A program made the translations under genes and the position numbers. A DNA stretch of 64,000 nucleotides, taken from NCBI GenBank assembly GCA_965221215.1, contig OZ244872.1:558001-622000 (forward strand), read 5' to 3'. Origin of the DNA: Aldehydirespirator sp965221215. Its GTDB lineage: Bacteria; Actinomycetota; Acidimicrobiia; Acidimicrobiales; Aldehydirespiratoraceae. The notes beneath the pieces are model-generated. The model made no database searches. It was not told where the DNA came from and saw nothing but the letters and a program-made list of their open reading frames with translations. Shown here piece by piece: positions 40,845 through 51,426 of this stretch. How positions within the stretch are numbered: the first letter of the stretch is position 1; each line of letters starts with the position of its first letter.

Positions 40845-41792
40845 ATGACCTCTGACACCGCTCGCCGGCCGAGGATCGTGCTGGACTGCGATCCGGGCCT
40901 CGACGATGCCATCGCCATCCTCACCGCCGCCCACCACGGCGACCTGGTCGGGATCACCACCGTCAACGGCAACGTGGGAATCGAGCACACCACCCACAAC
41001 GCTCTGATAACCGCACAGGTGGCCGATCTCGACGTTGAGGTGCATCGGGGCGCGGCCCGTCCGCTGATCGCGCCCACCATGGACGCGGCCCGCATCCACG
41101 GCACCACCGGCCTCGGCGACGTGGCCCTGCCGCAGCTGCGGCGCTCGGCCGCCTCCGACGACGCTGTCGCCTTCCTGTGCGACACCGCCCGCTCGGTCGA
41201 CGACCTGCATCTCGTGGCGGTGGGGCCTCTGACCAACGTGGCGCTGGCGCTGCGGCGCGACCCCGACCTGCGCAGCCGCCTGGGGGGCCTAACGATCATG
41301 GGCGGGGCCGCCCACGGCGGGAACGTCACCTCGGTGGCCGAGTTCAACGTCTGGGCCGATCCCGAGGCCGCAGCCATCGTCTTCAGAGAGGCGGCCCCGC
41401 TGACGATGGTGGGCCTCGACGTCACCCACAAGGTTCTGCTGGGCGACCGGGAGGTGGCCCGGATGCGCTCAGCCGGCACGCCGGTGTCGAGCTTCGCCGC
41501 CGATTTGCTGCAGTACGCCGTCGACCGGTGCCGCGAATACGGCCTGGAGGCGGCCCCGGTGCACGACGCCACCGCCGTCATCGCGGTCACCCATCCCCAC
41601 CTGTTCGGCCGGTCGAGCCATCCGGTGGCGGTGGAGCTGCACGGCGAGCACACCAGGGGCATGACCGTCACCGACGTGCGCCCCCCGGCCGCCCTAGCCG
41701 CCGGCCCGACCCCGCCCGCCCACGAAGTCGTATGGGACGCCGACGCCCAAGCTGCAATAGACCTGATAGTGCAAGCAGTAGTCAACACCTAA
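40845..41792 (+). CDS. Nucleoside hydrolase (IunH family)
   Basis: 315 residues from ATG 40845. The Ca2+-binding DCDPGLDDA motif lies at 14-22. NGNVGIEHTTHNA, the GPLTNVALAL helix, IMGGAAHGGN and the late VHDATAV with the active-site Asp complete the family signature. It hydrolyses the N-glycosidic bond of ribonucleosides and frees bases. Uracil or thymine released this way could feed the pyrimidine cluster at 47.5 kb (inference). TAGGCT (40833-40838) lies 6 nt before the ATG. Confidence 0.93.
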   Translation: MTSDTARRPRIVLDCDPGLDDAIAILTAAHHGDLVGITTVNGNVGIEHTTHNALITAQVADLDVEVHRGAARPLIAPTMDAARIHGTTGLGDVALPQLRRSAASDDAVAFLCDTARSVDDLHLVAVGPLTNVALALRRDPDLRSRLGGLTIMGGAAHGGNVTSVAEFNVWADPEAAAIVFREAAPLTMVGLDVTHKVLLGDREVARMRSAGTPVSSFAADLLQYAVDRCREYGLEAAPVHDATAVIAVTHPHLFGRSSHPVAVELHGEHTRGMTVTDVRPPAALAAGPTPPAHEVVWDADAQAAIDLIVQAVVNT

Positions 41793-41822
41793 CGGGCGAG
41801 CTCTCGCTTACCCGCTCGGCCT

Positions 41823-44747
41823 CTAGCCCGAAGGACGGGTCGACTTGCCCCCGTGTACTGACGGCTCCTCACACCACTGCGAGCGCAGAACGGCCAACGG
41901 GATGAGCACATCGGCGGGCAGTCCGAGCACCTCGCACAGCATCGCCTCATCGAGTTCTTGACGGACCGTGTCGCGGTAGGCCTCGTTGGCCGGCAGCAGT
42001 GTCTGCAGCTTGAATCGTTCGAACACATCGCCGGCTGTGGTCAGCTGCTGGCTTGTGAGCTTGCGGGGATCGACCGCAACCAGGTCGCCGAGCCTGGTGA
42101 TGGTCATGTTGGCCCGGCCCTGCTGCTGGCGGCTTGCCTCGAACCAGAACCCGATCAGGCCGAGCGTGGTGTTCATCCACAGCGCCACGGCCTCCTCCCA
42201 AGCCGGGTCCTCCAGCGCGAACGAGGGCCACGCCCGCCCTCCGATGCACGGCTCGGCGGTTACGCAAGCCGCCAGAGCTTGACTGTTGATCTGGAAGTCC
42301 AGGTTGAAGTGCAGCCGCGTGGAGGTCGCCCACACCTTCAGCTCCCTCTCCTCCATGCCAACTCGGACTCGCCCCTGGGTGTCGGGTCGGACCTCGATCT
42401 GCGACTCCCGACCCGAGCCCGCGTCGTGGGCCCACAGCACCGGGTACGAGGGCGTGTGGCCCTCCATCAGCGGTTTGATGTCAAACGGGCCTCGGTGGGC
42501 GCCGGTCACCCTGTCGGTGCCGCTGATGTCTCGGTGTACTGGGCCAGGCGCGCCCGCCTCTGCCAGCCGGGCCACAGCAACAGGCAGGTCCCCGGCCCGT
42601 GACAGTCTCGGGCGGCATCGGCTCAACGCTTGGCCGCAGGCGGCTACCTCAGGCTCGGACACGGCGGCCAGCCCTCCACTGGAGATGGTGCCCGGCAGCA
42701 CGCAACCGGCGCGGGTGTCGCCGACATCGATGGGATCCGGTCCCTCCGATTCCTCGCGGCCTTCGACCGATCGGGCCACCTGCACTGCCTCGGTGATGCT
42801 CGCCGGTCGCCTGGTCAGGCTGATCCAATCCACCGGCGAGCCTTCGGTCGCAGCCACGGTTGCCGCGCGCTTGACCGCCACCAGCGCGACCTCGGCCATG
42901 CCGGTGTCGGCCGAGAACGCTCGGGCCGTGCTGCCGTGGGTCGCAATGGACGTCACGGAGACATCGCGATAGTGGCTGTCGAGCAGCCGGCGCAAACCTT
43001 CCCAAGAACTGCCGGAGATAGCGGCGAATGGCAGGATGAGCGCCAGCACTCCGCCGGGCCGCAGCTTGGCGTGGGCAAGATCCACGAAGTTGGAGGCCAA
43101 GCCGGCGTTGCCGTGGCCGGCACGGGCCGAGCTGTTGGCCGGAGTCAGTTCGGAGAGGCGAGCAGACATGGCCCGCTGATCGTCGTCGGTGGTGCCGAAC
43201 CCCGCGAACGAGGGCACCGGCACGCCCGCGGCCTGGGCGGTCTCGTGATTGGTGGGACGCGTGAAGGGAGGATTCATGATGCACAGATCGAGGGTGCCAT
43301 CACCGACGTTGCAGGCTGCGAGTTCATCGTCGGGCTCGTCGTCTTCCAACCGGCCTGCCAGCCGGGCGCCCGGCCGTCCCAGCAGCGACAGGGTGCCAGC
43401 ATCGCCGAGCAGTTCCAGCGAACCCACGGCCACTCGACCGTCGTGGGTGCGGCCGAAGGGGAGCACATGTATGCCGCATTTCCCGAAGCCGACGGCCGGG
43501 TGCGAGGCGCAGAGCATCGTGGTGGTCAAGTGCGCGGCGGCGGGCATTATGTCGGCGCCGATGAGGGCCTCCTGCATCATGTAGGCGTGGATGGCCGCGT
43601 CGTCGCGGCCGGACCGGCGCACCCGGGCCGCGACGCGGCGGTACACCGCCGACAGCAGGGCCCCGGTTCCACAGGCCAGGTCGGCAAGCCTCAGATCGGT
43701 GACCGCCACCCCATCGGACCAGTCGACTTGGTCGTCGAGGCGGGCCACGGCCAACTCGGCCAGCAGGGCCGCAGATTCTGGCAGCGTGTAGAAGGTGGCC
43801 AGAAACTTGCGGTCGGCGATCAACCGCCCGAACATCTGCCCGGCAAGGTCTTGCACCTCGACCGCGCCCGCCGCAGCCAGGTTGGAAGCGGCCAGGGCCA
43901 GCCGGTCGCACAGCTGCTCGGCACGAGTCTGTTCGATCGGCACCAGCAGGCGCCGCGCGATGTCGAACACCGGCCAATAGTTGACCTCCAGGATGCGGTC
44001 CCAGGAATCGAGCACAGCCGACTTGAGCAGGTGCCGACGATCGCCGGAAACAGCCGCGGTCTGTTCGATGGTCGGTGTGCCATGGCTCGACGCCACCGCA
44101 ATCTGGAACAGGAAGGCGTTGACGATGATGGATGCTGCCATCCGCATCGTCTGCTCGCCTGACTCCTGATGGAGGCATTGGGCCACATGGTGTTGGGTGG
44201 TGCTGCCTATCGAGGCGATCAGGGATGCCCCCTCCTCGACCGCGTACTGGAGACGGTCGGCCGCCTCATCGATGCGGCGGGGCGAGACCGCCAGAGTCTC
44301 GACCGTGCCGGCCAGGTCCGCGAGGCTGCCCGTGATCCACCCCTCGGACGGATACCTGACATTGTCGGGCCCCTCGCGCCACACACACCACGCCAAGTCG
44401 TCGCAGGCGATCAGCTCCTCGAGCAGCCGGGTCTCGGGGACGTCCCGCAACCACCGTGGATAGCGCAGCGCCACCGCGGTCTCGATGGGTCTGAGCCGGT
44501 GGCGGGTCTCGGCGCCGACCCGGCCCAGGGCGTCGTCCTCCAGGCTGCGGGCGGGGAAGAACTCGGCCTCGATCACCAGCGGGGCCGCTGCGGGCACGCC
44601 GACCACGATGTCGGGCTGTTTGCCCTTCAGCCCTGTCAACAGCCCCGTTGCTTGCGAGACCAATGCCCCGTCCTCGGCCCAGCGCGGGTGCATGTTCCTG
44701 AGTGCCTGGGCGACGTAGGTGTTGACGGTGGGCTCAGTAGTAGCCAT
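41823..44747 (-). CDS. Large single-chain N6-adenine DNA methylase, possible type IIG-like restriction-modification protein
   Basis: 974 residues. A class I methyltransferase core carries motif I LADLACGTGALLSAVYRR (about 353-370) and the amino-methylase motif IV NPPF (about 491). The N-terminus has PDIVV (45-49) followed by VIEAEFF (58-64), an arrangement like a PD-(D/E)xK nuclease but with Glu where Lys is expected. The middle is helical, and the C-terminal ~300 residues lack known motifs and could recognise the target. No separate restriction or specificity subunit is adjacent. TACAGT (44755-44760) lies 7 nt before ATG 44747. It may be a defence or epigenetic gene; function beyond methylation is open. 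Confidence 0.78.
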   Translation of the reverse strand: MATTEPTVNTYVAQALRNMHPRWAEDGALVSQATGLLTGLKGKQPDIVVGVPAAAPLVIEAEFFPARSLEDDALGRVGAETRHRLRPIETAVALRYPRWLRDVPETRLLEELIACDDLAWCVWREGPDNVRYPSEGWITGSLADLAGTVETLAVSPRRIDEAADRLQYAVEEGASLIASIGSTTQHHVAQCLHQESGEQTMRMAASIIVNAFLFQIAVASSHGTPTIEQTAAVSGDRRHLLKSAVLDSWDRILEVNYWPVFDIARRLLVPIEQTRAEQLCDRLALAASNLAAAGAVEVQDLAGQMFGRLIADRKFLATFYTLPESAALLAELAVARLDDQVDWSDGVAVTDLRLADLACGTGALLSAVYRRVAARVRRSGRDDAAIHAYMMQEALIGADIMPAAAHLTTTMLCASHPAVGFGKCGIHVLPFGRTHDGRVAVGSLELLGDAGTLSLLGRPGARLAGRLEDDEPDDELAACNVGDGTLDLCIMNPPFTRPTNHETAQAAGVPVPSFAGFGTTDDDQRAMSARLSELTPANSSARAGHGNAGLASNFVDLAHAKLRPGGVLALILPFAAISGSSWEGLRRLLDSHYRDVSVTSIATHGSTARAFSADTGMAEVALVAVKRAATVAATEGSPVDWISLTRRPASITEAVQVARSVEGREESEGPDPIDVGDTRAGCVLPGTISSGGLAAVSEPEVAACGQALSRCRPRLSRAGDLPVAVARLAEAGAPGPVHRDISGTDRVTGAHRGPFDIKPLMEGHTPSYPVLWAHDAGSGRESQIEVRPDTQGRVRVGMEERELKVWATSTRLHFNLDFQINSQALAACVTAEPCIGGRAWPSFALEDPAWEEAVALWMNTTLGLIGFWFEASRQQQGRANMTITRLGDLVAVDPRKLTSQQLTTAGDVFERFKLQTLLPANEAYRDTVRQELDEAMLCEVLGLPADVLIPLAVLRSQWCEEPSVHGGKSTRPSG

Positions 44748-44792
44748 GAGTTGGACTGTACCGGACCTCTATGACAGCACATGACATTTCCT

Positions 44793-44814
44793 GCGTCACA
44801 GCCCACGGCCTCGC
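44793..44814. repeat. 22-bp dispersed repeat, copy 1 (copy 2 at 46875-46896)
   Basis: A 22-bp sequence starting GCGTCACAGCCCACGGCC is identical at 44793 and 46875. In both places it is followed by a GCTCGGCCTCT(A/G)G tail, at 44844-44857 and 46899-46911 respectively. A lone tail also occurs at 41814-41826. All three lie in intergenic spaces flanking the methylase, the orphan protein and MetY. Confidence 0.7.
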
Positions 44815-44865
44815 CCGTATGGGACGGAATCGCCCGCCTACTCGCTCGGCCTCTAGGCAAATGCT

Positions 44866-45387
44866 CTAGCTGGGGCGGTGGACTTGGGCTAGCCAGTGGT
44901 CGTCGATCTCGATGGGGCACAGCGACCAGCAGGCCGACAGCAGCCAGCCCAGCACCTCGCGGTGGGAGGCAGCCGCGGCGGGCTGCACGACGATGCCGTT
45001 CTTGGCGTGATCCTGGAGCTTGCGCCAGCCCGCGGGCAGCGGCGCCCCGGCATCGGCGAGGCGGTCCAGCGCCTTGGGGCCCGCGCCGTGCTCGATGCCC
45101 ACTGTCGGCTGCGGGGTCCAGGTCGCCATCGGCACCGCCGGGCCCCGGCCCGAGAACCAGCGCGCCAGCGGGGAGGGCGTCGGCAGGCGCTCGAGCTGGT
45201 CGTCGCGCAGGCCGGGGCCGATGTTGATCCATCCCAGACCGTCGCCCCGAGCCGCGAGTTCGTCCATCGCGCCCACCACGGGCGAAACATCGTCCGAGCC
45301 GAAGTCGATCGTCTCGCTGCTGAACGAGCCCACGACTCCGAACCGTACCGCGGCGCATCCCGTCGCCTGGGCCACCAGAGCGCGCAC
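44866..45387 (-). CDS. Conserved-looking protein of unknown function
   Basis: 173 residues from a GTG at 45387, and a shorter start is possible. It reads as a compact soluble alpha/beta protein (VRFGVVGSFSSETIDFGSDDVSPVVGAMDEL, GLGWINIGPGLRDDQLERLP, HREVLGWLLSACWSLCPIEIDDHW). The composition is GC-biased like that of real genes, and no opposite-strand gene covers it. No domain or motif was recognised. It lies between the methylase and MetY genes, flanked by the dispersed repeats. Confidence 0.5.
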   Translation of the reverse strand: MRALVAQATGCAAVRFGVVGSFSSETIDFGSDDVSPVVGAMDELAARGDGLGWINIGPGLRDDQLERLPTPSPLARWFSGRGPAVPMATWTPQPTVGIEHGAGPKALDRLADAGAPLPAGWRKLQDHAKNGIVVQPAAAASHREVLGWLLSACWSLCPIEIDDHWLAQVHRPS

Positions 45388-45501
45388 TGCGCCAAGCCGG
45401 GGGTTGGCGATGAGTCAGATGACCGACGATTGGGACGAGGCCCGTGCTCGTCATCTCGACTCGGCGACAGGACCCGCCGCTGGGATGAGTATCGTCAGGG
45501 C

Positions 45502-46803
45502 ATGGACGACCGGCAGTGGGGGTTCCGCACCAGGGCGCTGCATGCGGGAGCCCCGCCCGATCCCGCTACCGGCGCCCGGGCGGTGCCCATCTACCAGTCC
45601 ACCAGCTTCGTGTTCGAGGACACCGCCGACGCGGCCGACCTGTTCGCCCTGCAGAAGTACGGCACCATCTACACCCGCATCTCCAACCCGACCAGCGCCG
45701 CTTTCGAGGAGCGCATGGCCAGCCTCGAGGGGGGCATCGGGGCGGTGGCCGCCGCCAGCGGCCAGGCCGCTGAGTTTCTCACCGTCACCGCGCTGGCCTC
45801 CGCCGGCGACCACATCGTGGCCGCGGCCGGGCTCTACGGGGGCACCCACACGCTGCTGGATGTGACCCTGCGGCGCCTCGGCATCGACACCACCTTCGTG
45901 GACGGCACGGATCCCGACGCCTTCGCCGCGGCAGTGCGCGACGACACGAAGCTGCTGTACACCGAGATCATCGCCAATCCCTCCGGGGCGGTGGCCGACC
46001 TCGCCGCGCTGGCTGACGTGGCCCAGGCCCACCGGCTCCCGCTGGCGGTCGACTCGACCTTCGCCACGCCGTACCTGTGCCGCCCGCTGGACCACGGCGC
46101 CGACATCGTCTTGCACTCGGCCACCAAGTTCCTGGGCGGGCACGGCACCTCCATCGGCGGTGTGATCATCGAGGCGGGCCGCTTCGACTGGGGCTCGGGC
46201 CGCTTCGACCACATGACCGAGCGGGTGCCCAGCTACAACGAGCTGCGCTGGTGGGACAACTTCGGCGAGTACGCCTTCTGCACCAAGGTGCGGGCCGAGC
46301 AGCTGCGCGACACCGGCGCCTGCCTGTCGCCGTTCAACGCCTTCCTGCTGCTGCAGGGCACCGAGACGCTGCCGCTGCGCATGGACGCCCATGTGTCCAA
46401 CGCCCGGGCCGTGGCCGAGTGGCTCGACGCCGACGACCGGGTGGCCTGGGTGCTGTGGGCGGGCCTGAGGGGCCATCCCCAGCACCACCTGGCCCGCCGC
46501 TACCTGCCCAAGGGTCCCGGCGCGGTCTTCACCTTCGGCGTGGTGGGCGGTCGGGCCGCCGGCGCCCGCTTCATCGAGTCGCTACAGATGGTGTCGCACT
46601 TGGCCAACGTGGGCGACGCCAAGACGCTGGTGATCCACCCGGCCTCCACCACCCATCAGCAGCTCTCCGACGCCGACCTGGACGCCGGGGGAGTGTCACC
46701 GGACATGGTGCGCATCTCGGTGGGACTCGAGGACGTCGAAGACATCATCTGGGATCTCGACCAAGCCCTTACCGCAGCCACGAAAGACCGCTCCAATGGC
46801 TGA
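45502..46803 (+). CDS. metY: O-acetylhomoserine aminocarboxypropyltransferase / Cys-Met metabolism PLP enzyme
   Basis: 433 residues. The family start GFRTRALHAGAPPDPATGARAVPIYQSTSFVF, YTRISNPTSAAFEERMASLEGG, the PLP Asp in VDSTFATPYLCRP and the Schiff-base Lys in HSATKFLGGHGTSIGG are all present. The long insert (SYNELRWWDNFGEYAF) and LQGTETLPLRMDAH favour MetY over MetB/CGL. It makes homocysteine from O-acetylhomoserine and sulfide. TATCGT (45490-45495) lies 6 nt before the ATG. A CoA-binding protein follows, a pairing often seen. Confidence 0.9.
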   Translation: MDDRQWGFRTRALHAGAPPDPATGARAVPIYQSTSFVFEDTADAADLFALQKYGTIYTRISNPTSAAFEERMASLEGGIGAVAAASGQAAEFLTVTALASAGDHIVAAAGLYGGTHTLLDVTLRRLGIDTTFVDGTDPDAFAAAVRDDTKLLYTEIIANPSGAVADLAALADVAQAHRLPLAVDSTFATPYLCRPLDHGADIVLHSATKFLGGHGTSIGGVIIEAGRFDWGSGRFDHMTERVPSYNELRWWDNFGEYAFCTKVRAEQLRDTGACLSPFNAFLLLQGTETLPLRMDAHVSNARAVAEWLDADDRVAWVLWAGLRGHPQHHLARRYLPKGPGAVFTFGVVGGRAAGARFIESLQMVSHLANVGDAKTLVIHPASTTHQQLSDADLDAGGVSPDMVRISVGLEDVEDIIWDLDQALTAATKDRSNG

Positions 46804-46874
46804 GCAGGCCTGTCGCGTCGCAGCGGGGTCATTCCCGCTCTCGTTCGCTGCGCTCACGGGCCGCCCAAACCCCA

Positions 46875-46896
46875 GCGTCACAGCCCACGGCCTCGC
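46875..46896. repeat. 22-bp dispersed repeat, copy 2
   Basis: Identical to 44793-44814. The trailing GCTCGGCCTCTGG runs into the ribosome site of the CoA-binding protein gene. Confidence 0.7.
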
Positions 46897-46925
46897 AAGC
46901 TCGGCCTCTGGAAAGGATTCCGCCA

Positions 46926-47462
46926 ATGGCTGAGGCTGAGCATCCGCCGGTGGAGGGCTGGACTCCGCCCACTGCCCGGCAGCGGCAGCGCATCCTCGAC
47001 CGGTCGCGCACCGTGGCGGTGGTGGGCGCCTCGGCCAACCCGGCCCGGGCCAGCTACTTCGTGCTCACCTACCTGCTGTCGTCGTCCACCGACTACGAGG
47101 TGTATCCCGTGAACCCCCGGGCCGCGGGCCGCGAGATCCTCGGCCGCCCGGTGTTTCCGTCTCTGGCGGACCTGCCGGTCACCCCCGACATCGTCGACGT
47201 GTTCCGCCGCAGCGAGGACCTGCCCGCCGTCGCCGACGAGGCCATCGCGGCGGGGGCGCCGGTGTTCTGGGCCCAGCTCGGGCTGTGGAGCCCCGAGGCG
47301 GCCCAACGGTGCGCGGCGGCCGGCCTCGACACAGTGATGGACCGCTGCCTGAAGATCGAGCACGCCCGCTTCCACGGCGGCCTCCACCTGGCCGGATTCG
47401 ACACCGGAGTCATCTCCTCGCGCCGGGCGCTCCATCGTTGCCGAGAGCCAGAGTCTCGCTAA
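46926..47462 (+). CDS. CoA-binding domain protein (YccU-like)
   Basis: 178 residues from ATG 46926, with GAAAGGA about 9 nt upstream. It is a single Rossmann CoA_binding_2 domain: RTVAVVGASANPARASYFVLTYLLS, YEVYPVNPRAAGREILGRPVFPSLADLP, DIVDVFRRSEDLP and FWAQLGLWSPEAA. It binds CoA or a related nucleotide; the physiological role is unclear. Its place right after metY suggests a link to homocysteine or CoA-persulfide handling (inference). Confidence 0.88.
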   Translation: MAEAEHPPVEGWTPPTARQRQRILDRSRTVAVVGASANPARASYFVLTYLLSSSTDYEVYPVNPRAAGREILGRPVFPSLADLPVTPDIVDVFRRSEDLPAVADEAIAAGAPVFWAQLGLWSPEAAQRCAAAGLDTVMDRCLKIEHARFHGGLHLAGFDTGVISSRRALHRCREPESR

Positions 47463-47517
47463 ACTCGCCCCTTCTCACCGGGCCGAGCGGGCATCCGATG
47501 AGAACGGGAGGGCGTAC

Positions 47518-48360
47518 ATGGCACGAACGGTAACTTCCGCCATTGTTCAGGTGGCATGGACCGGCGACAAGGAGTCGATGATCGAGCTCCACGAGAAGTA
47601 TGTGGCGGAGGCGGCCTCTGCCGGCGCCAGGGTCATGTGCTTCCAGGAGCTGTTCTACGGCCCCTACTTCTGCCAGGTTCAAGACACCGAGTTCTACTCC
47701 TACGCCGAAGCCATCCCCGACGGTCCCACCACCAAGCGCTTCTGCGAACTGGCGGCCAAGCACGAGATGGTGCTGGTGCTGCCCATGTACGAGCGGGAGA
47801 AGGCCGGCTTCCTGTACAACACGGCCGCGGTGATCGACGCCGACGGCGCCTATCTGGGCAAGTACCGCAAGACTCACATACCGCAGGTCAAGGGATTCTG
47901 GGAGAAGTTCTACTTCCGTCCCGGCAACCTCGGCTACCCGGTGTTCGAGACCGCGGTAGGCACGGTCGGCGTGTACATCTGCTACGACCGCCACTTCCCC
48001 GAGGGCTGGCGCGCCCTCGGACTGGCCGGAGCGGAGATCGTGTTCAACCCGTCGGCCACCAGCCGCGGGCTCTCGGCCTACCTCTGGCAGCTCGAGCAGA
48101 CCTCGTCAGCGGTGGCCAATATGTACTTCGTCGGGGCCATCAACCGGGTGGGGATCGAGCCGCTGGGCGACAACGACTTCTACGGCACCTCCTACTTCGC
48201 CAACCCGAGAGGGCAGTTCGTCGAGGGCACCGCGTCGGACCAGACCGAGGAGCTGGTGGTGCGCGACCTCGACCTCGACCTGATCGATGAGGTCCGAGCG
48301 CAGTGGGCCTTCTACCGGGACCGCCGCCCCGACCTCTACGACCCGCTGACCGCCCCCTGA
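47518..48360 (+). CDS. Beta-ureidopropionase (N-carbamoyl-beta-alanine amidohydrolase), nitrilase superfamily
   Basis: 280 residues. The nitrilase triad is visible: Glu44 in CFQELFYGPYF, Lys118 in YRKTHIPQ and Cys155 in YICYDRHFPEG. The ELFYGPYF context and WEKFYFRPG are typical of beta-ureidopropionases. It hydrolyses N-carbamoyl-beta-alanine or N-carbamoyl-beta-aminoisobutyrate to the beta-amino acid, CO2 and NH3. ATG 47518 follows GGGAGGG. It is the first gene of the pyrimidine cluster. The hydantoinase gene follows after 103 nt. Confidence 0.9.
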   Translation: MARTVTSAIVQVAWTGDKESMIELHEKYVAEAASAGARVMCFQELFYGPYFCQVQDTEFYSYAEAIPDGPTTKRFCELAAKHEMVLVLPMYEREKAGFLYNTAAVIDADGAYLGKYRKTHIPQVKGFWEKFYFRPGNLGYPVFETAVGTVGVYICYDRHFPEGWRALGLAGAEIVFNPSATSRGLSAYLWQLEQTSSAVANMYFVGAINRVGIEPLGDNDFYGTSYFANPRGQFVEGTASDQTEELVVRDLDLDLIDEVRAQWAFYRDRRPDLYDPLTAP

Positions 48361-48463
48361 GCAGTGCAACAGACCCATCACCGCGGTGTGGACGCAGTGA
48401 ACCCGCTGTGAGGCGCACAACTACATCAAGTTCGGCACAGACGACGACACCAAGGAGACGAGG

Positions 48464-49873
48464 ATGACCACGTTGATCAAGGGAGGCACCGTCGTTTCTG
48501 CGACCGGCGCGGACCCGGCCGAGGTGCTCATCGACGGCGAGCACATCGCCGCGGTCCTGCACCCCGGGAGCAACATCGCGGCCACGGCCGAGCAGGGGGC
48601 GGAGGTCGTCGACGCCACCGGCAGGCTGGTGGTGCCCGGCGGCGTCGACGTGCACACCCACATGGAACTGCCCTTCGGGGGCACGTTCGCCTCCGACACC
48701 TTCGAAACGGGCACCCGAGCCGCGGCCTGGGGCGGCACCACCACCATCGTGGACTTCGCGGTGCAGAAGACCGGCGAGAACGTCAGGGAGTGCCTCGACT
48801 CCTGGATGGCCAAGGCCGAGGGAAACTGCGCGGTCGACTACGGCTTCCACATGGTCATCGGCGGCGTCGACAACGACTCCCTCAAGGAGATGGATCTGCT
48901 GGTCAACGAGGGCATCACCAGCTTCAAGCTGTTCATGGCCTACCCAGGCGTGTTCCTGGCCGACGACGGCCAGATCCTGCGGGCCATGCAGCAGGCCGCG
49001 GGCAACGGCGGGCTGATCATGATGCATGCCGAGAACGGCTTGGCCATCGACGTGCTGGCCGAGCAGGCATTCGAGCGGGGCGAGATCAGCCCGGTCACCC
49101 ACGGCTACGTGCGCCGCAAGGAGCTGGAATCCGAGGCCACCCACCGGGCCATCCAGCTGGCCAAGGTGGGGGCGGCCCCGCTGTACATCGTCCACCTGTC
49201 GGCCTCCGAGGCCCTCGAGCAGGTGGCCATGGCCCGCGATGCCGGCATGAACGTGTTCGCGGAGACCTGCCCCCAGTACCTGCACTTCAGCCTGGAGGAG
49301 CATCTGGGCCGTCCCGGCTTCGAGGGGGCCGCCTACGTGTGCTCCACCCCGCTGCGGTCCCGGGCCGAGGGCCACCAGGACGACCTGTGGAGGGGGCTGC
49401 GCACCAACGACTTGGCCGTGGTGTCCACCGACCACTGCCCGTTCTGCATGAAGGAGCAGAAGGAGTTGGGCCTCAACGACTTCCGGGCCATCCCCAACGG
49501 CATCGGCGGCGTCGAGCACCGCATGGACATGATCTACCAGGGCGTGGTGACCGGCGAGATCGGCCTGGCCCGCTGGGTGGAGCTTTGCGCCACCACTCCG
49601 GCTCGAATGATGGGCCTGTACCCCCGCAAGGGGATCATCGCCGCCGGCTCCGATGCCGACATCGTGATCTACGACCCCAACCGGCAGTGGACCATCAGCG
49701 TCGACAACCACCACATGAACATGGACCACTCCGCCTACGAGGGCACCCAGGTCACCGGCCACGTCGACACCGTGTTCTCGCGGGGCCGAAAGGTCATCGA
49801 CAACGGCCAGTACCTGGGTCGGGCCGGCGACGGCCAATACCTGCCGAGGGGCCTGAGCCAGTACCTGCAGTAG
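48464..49873 (+). CDS. Dihydropyrimidinase / hydantoinase
   Basis: 469 residues. Binuclear zinc amidohydrolase: HTH (His64, His66) in GGVDVHTHMELPFGG, carboxylated Lys155 in SFKLFMAYPGVF, MMHAENG, YIVHLSASEAL, and the catalytic Asp in VVSTDHCPF. It opens dihydrouracil/dihydrothymine to N-carbamoyl-beta-amino acids, the step before the preceding gene's product. ATG 48464 has AAGGAG about 9 nt upstream. D-hydantoinase activity is possible, but the gene context favours pyrimidine degradation. Confidence 0.93.
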   Translation: MTTLIKGGTVVSATGADPAEVLIDGEHIAAVLHPGSNIAATAEQGAEVVDATGRLVVPGGVDVHTHMELPFGGTFASDTFETGTRAAAWGGTTTIVDFAVQKTGENVRECLDSWMAKAEGNCAVDYGFHMVIGGVDNDSLKEMDLLVNEGITSFKLFMAYPGVFLADDGQILRAMQQAAGNGGLIMMHAENGLAIDVLAEQAFERGEISPVTHGYVRRKELESEATHRAIQLAKVGAAPLYIVHLSASEALEQVAMARDAGMNVFAETCPQYLHFSLEEHLGRPGFEGAAYVCSTPLRSRAEGHQDDLWRGLRTNDLAVVSTDHCPFCMKEQKELGLNDFRAIPNGIGGVEHRMDMIYQGVVTGEIGLARWVELCATTPARMMGLYPRKGIIAAGSDADIVIYDPNRQWTISVDNHHMNMDHSAYEGTQVTGHVDTVFSRGRKVIDNGQYLGRAGDGQYLPRGLSQYLQ

Positions 49874-49926
49874 CCGCAGGCGCCAGCCCGGACCCTCGCC
49901 ACCCGACAAGACGGGAGACCCCCCAC

Positions 49927-51414
<1,488 letters not shown>

Positions 51415-51426
51415 GCGCTGCGGGCC

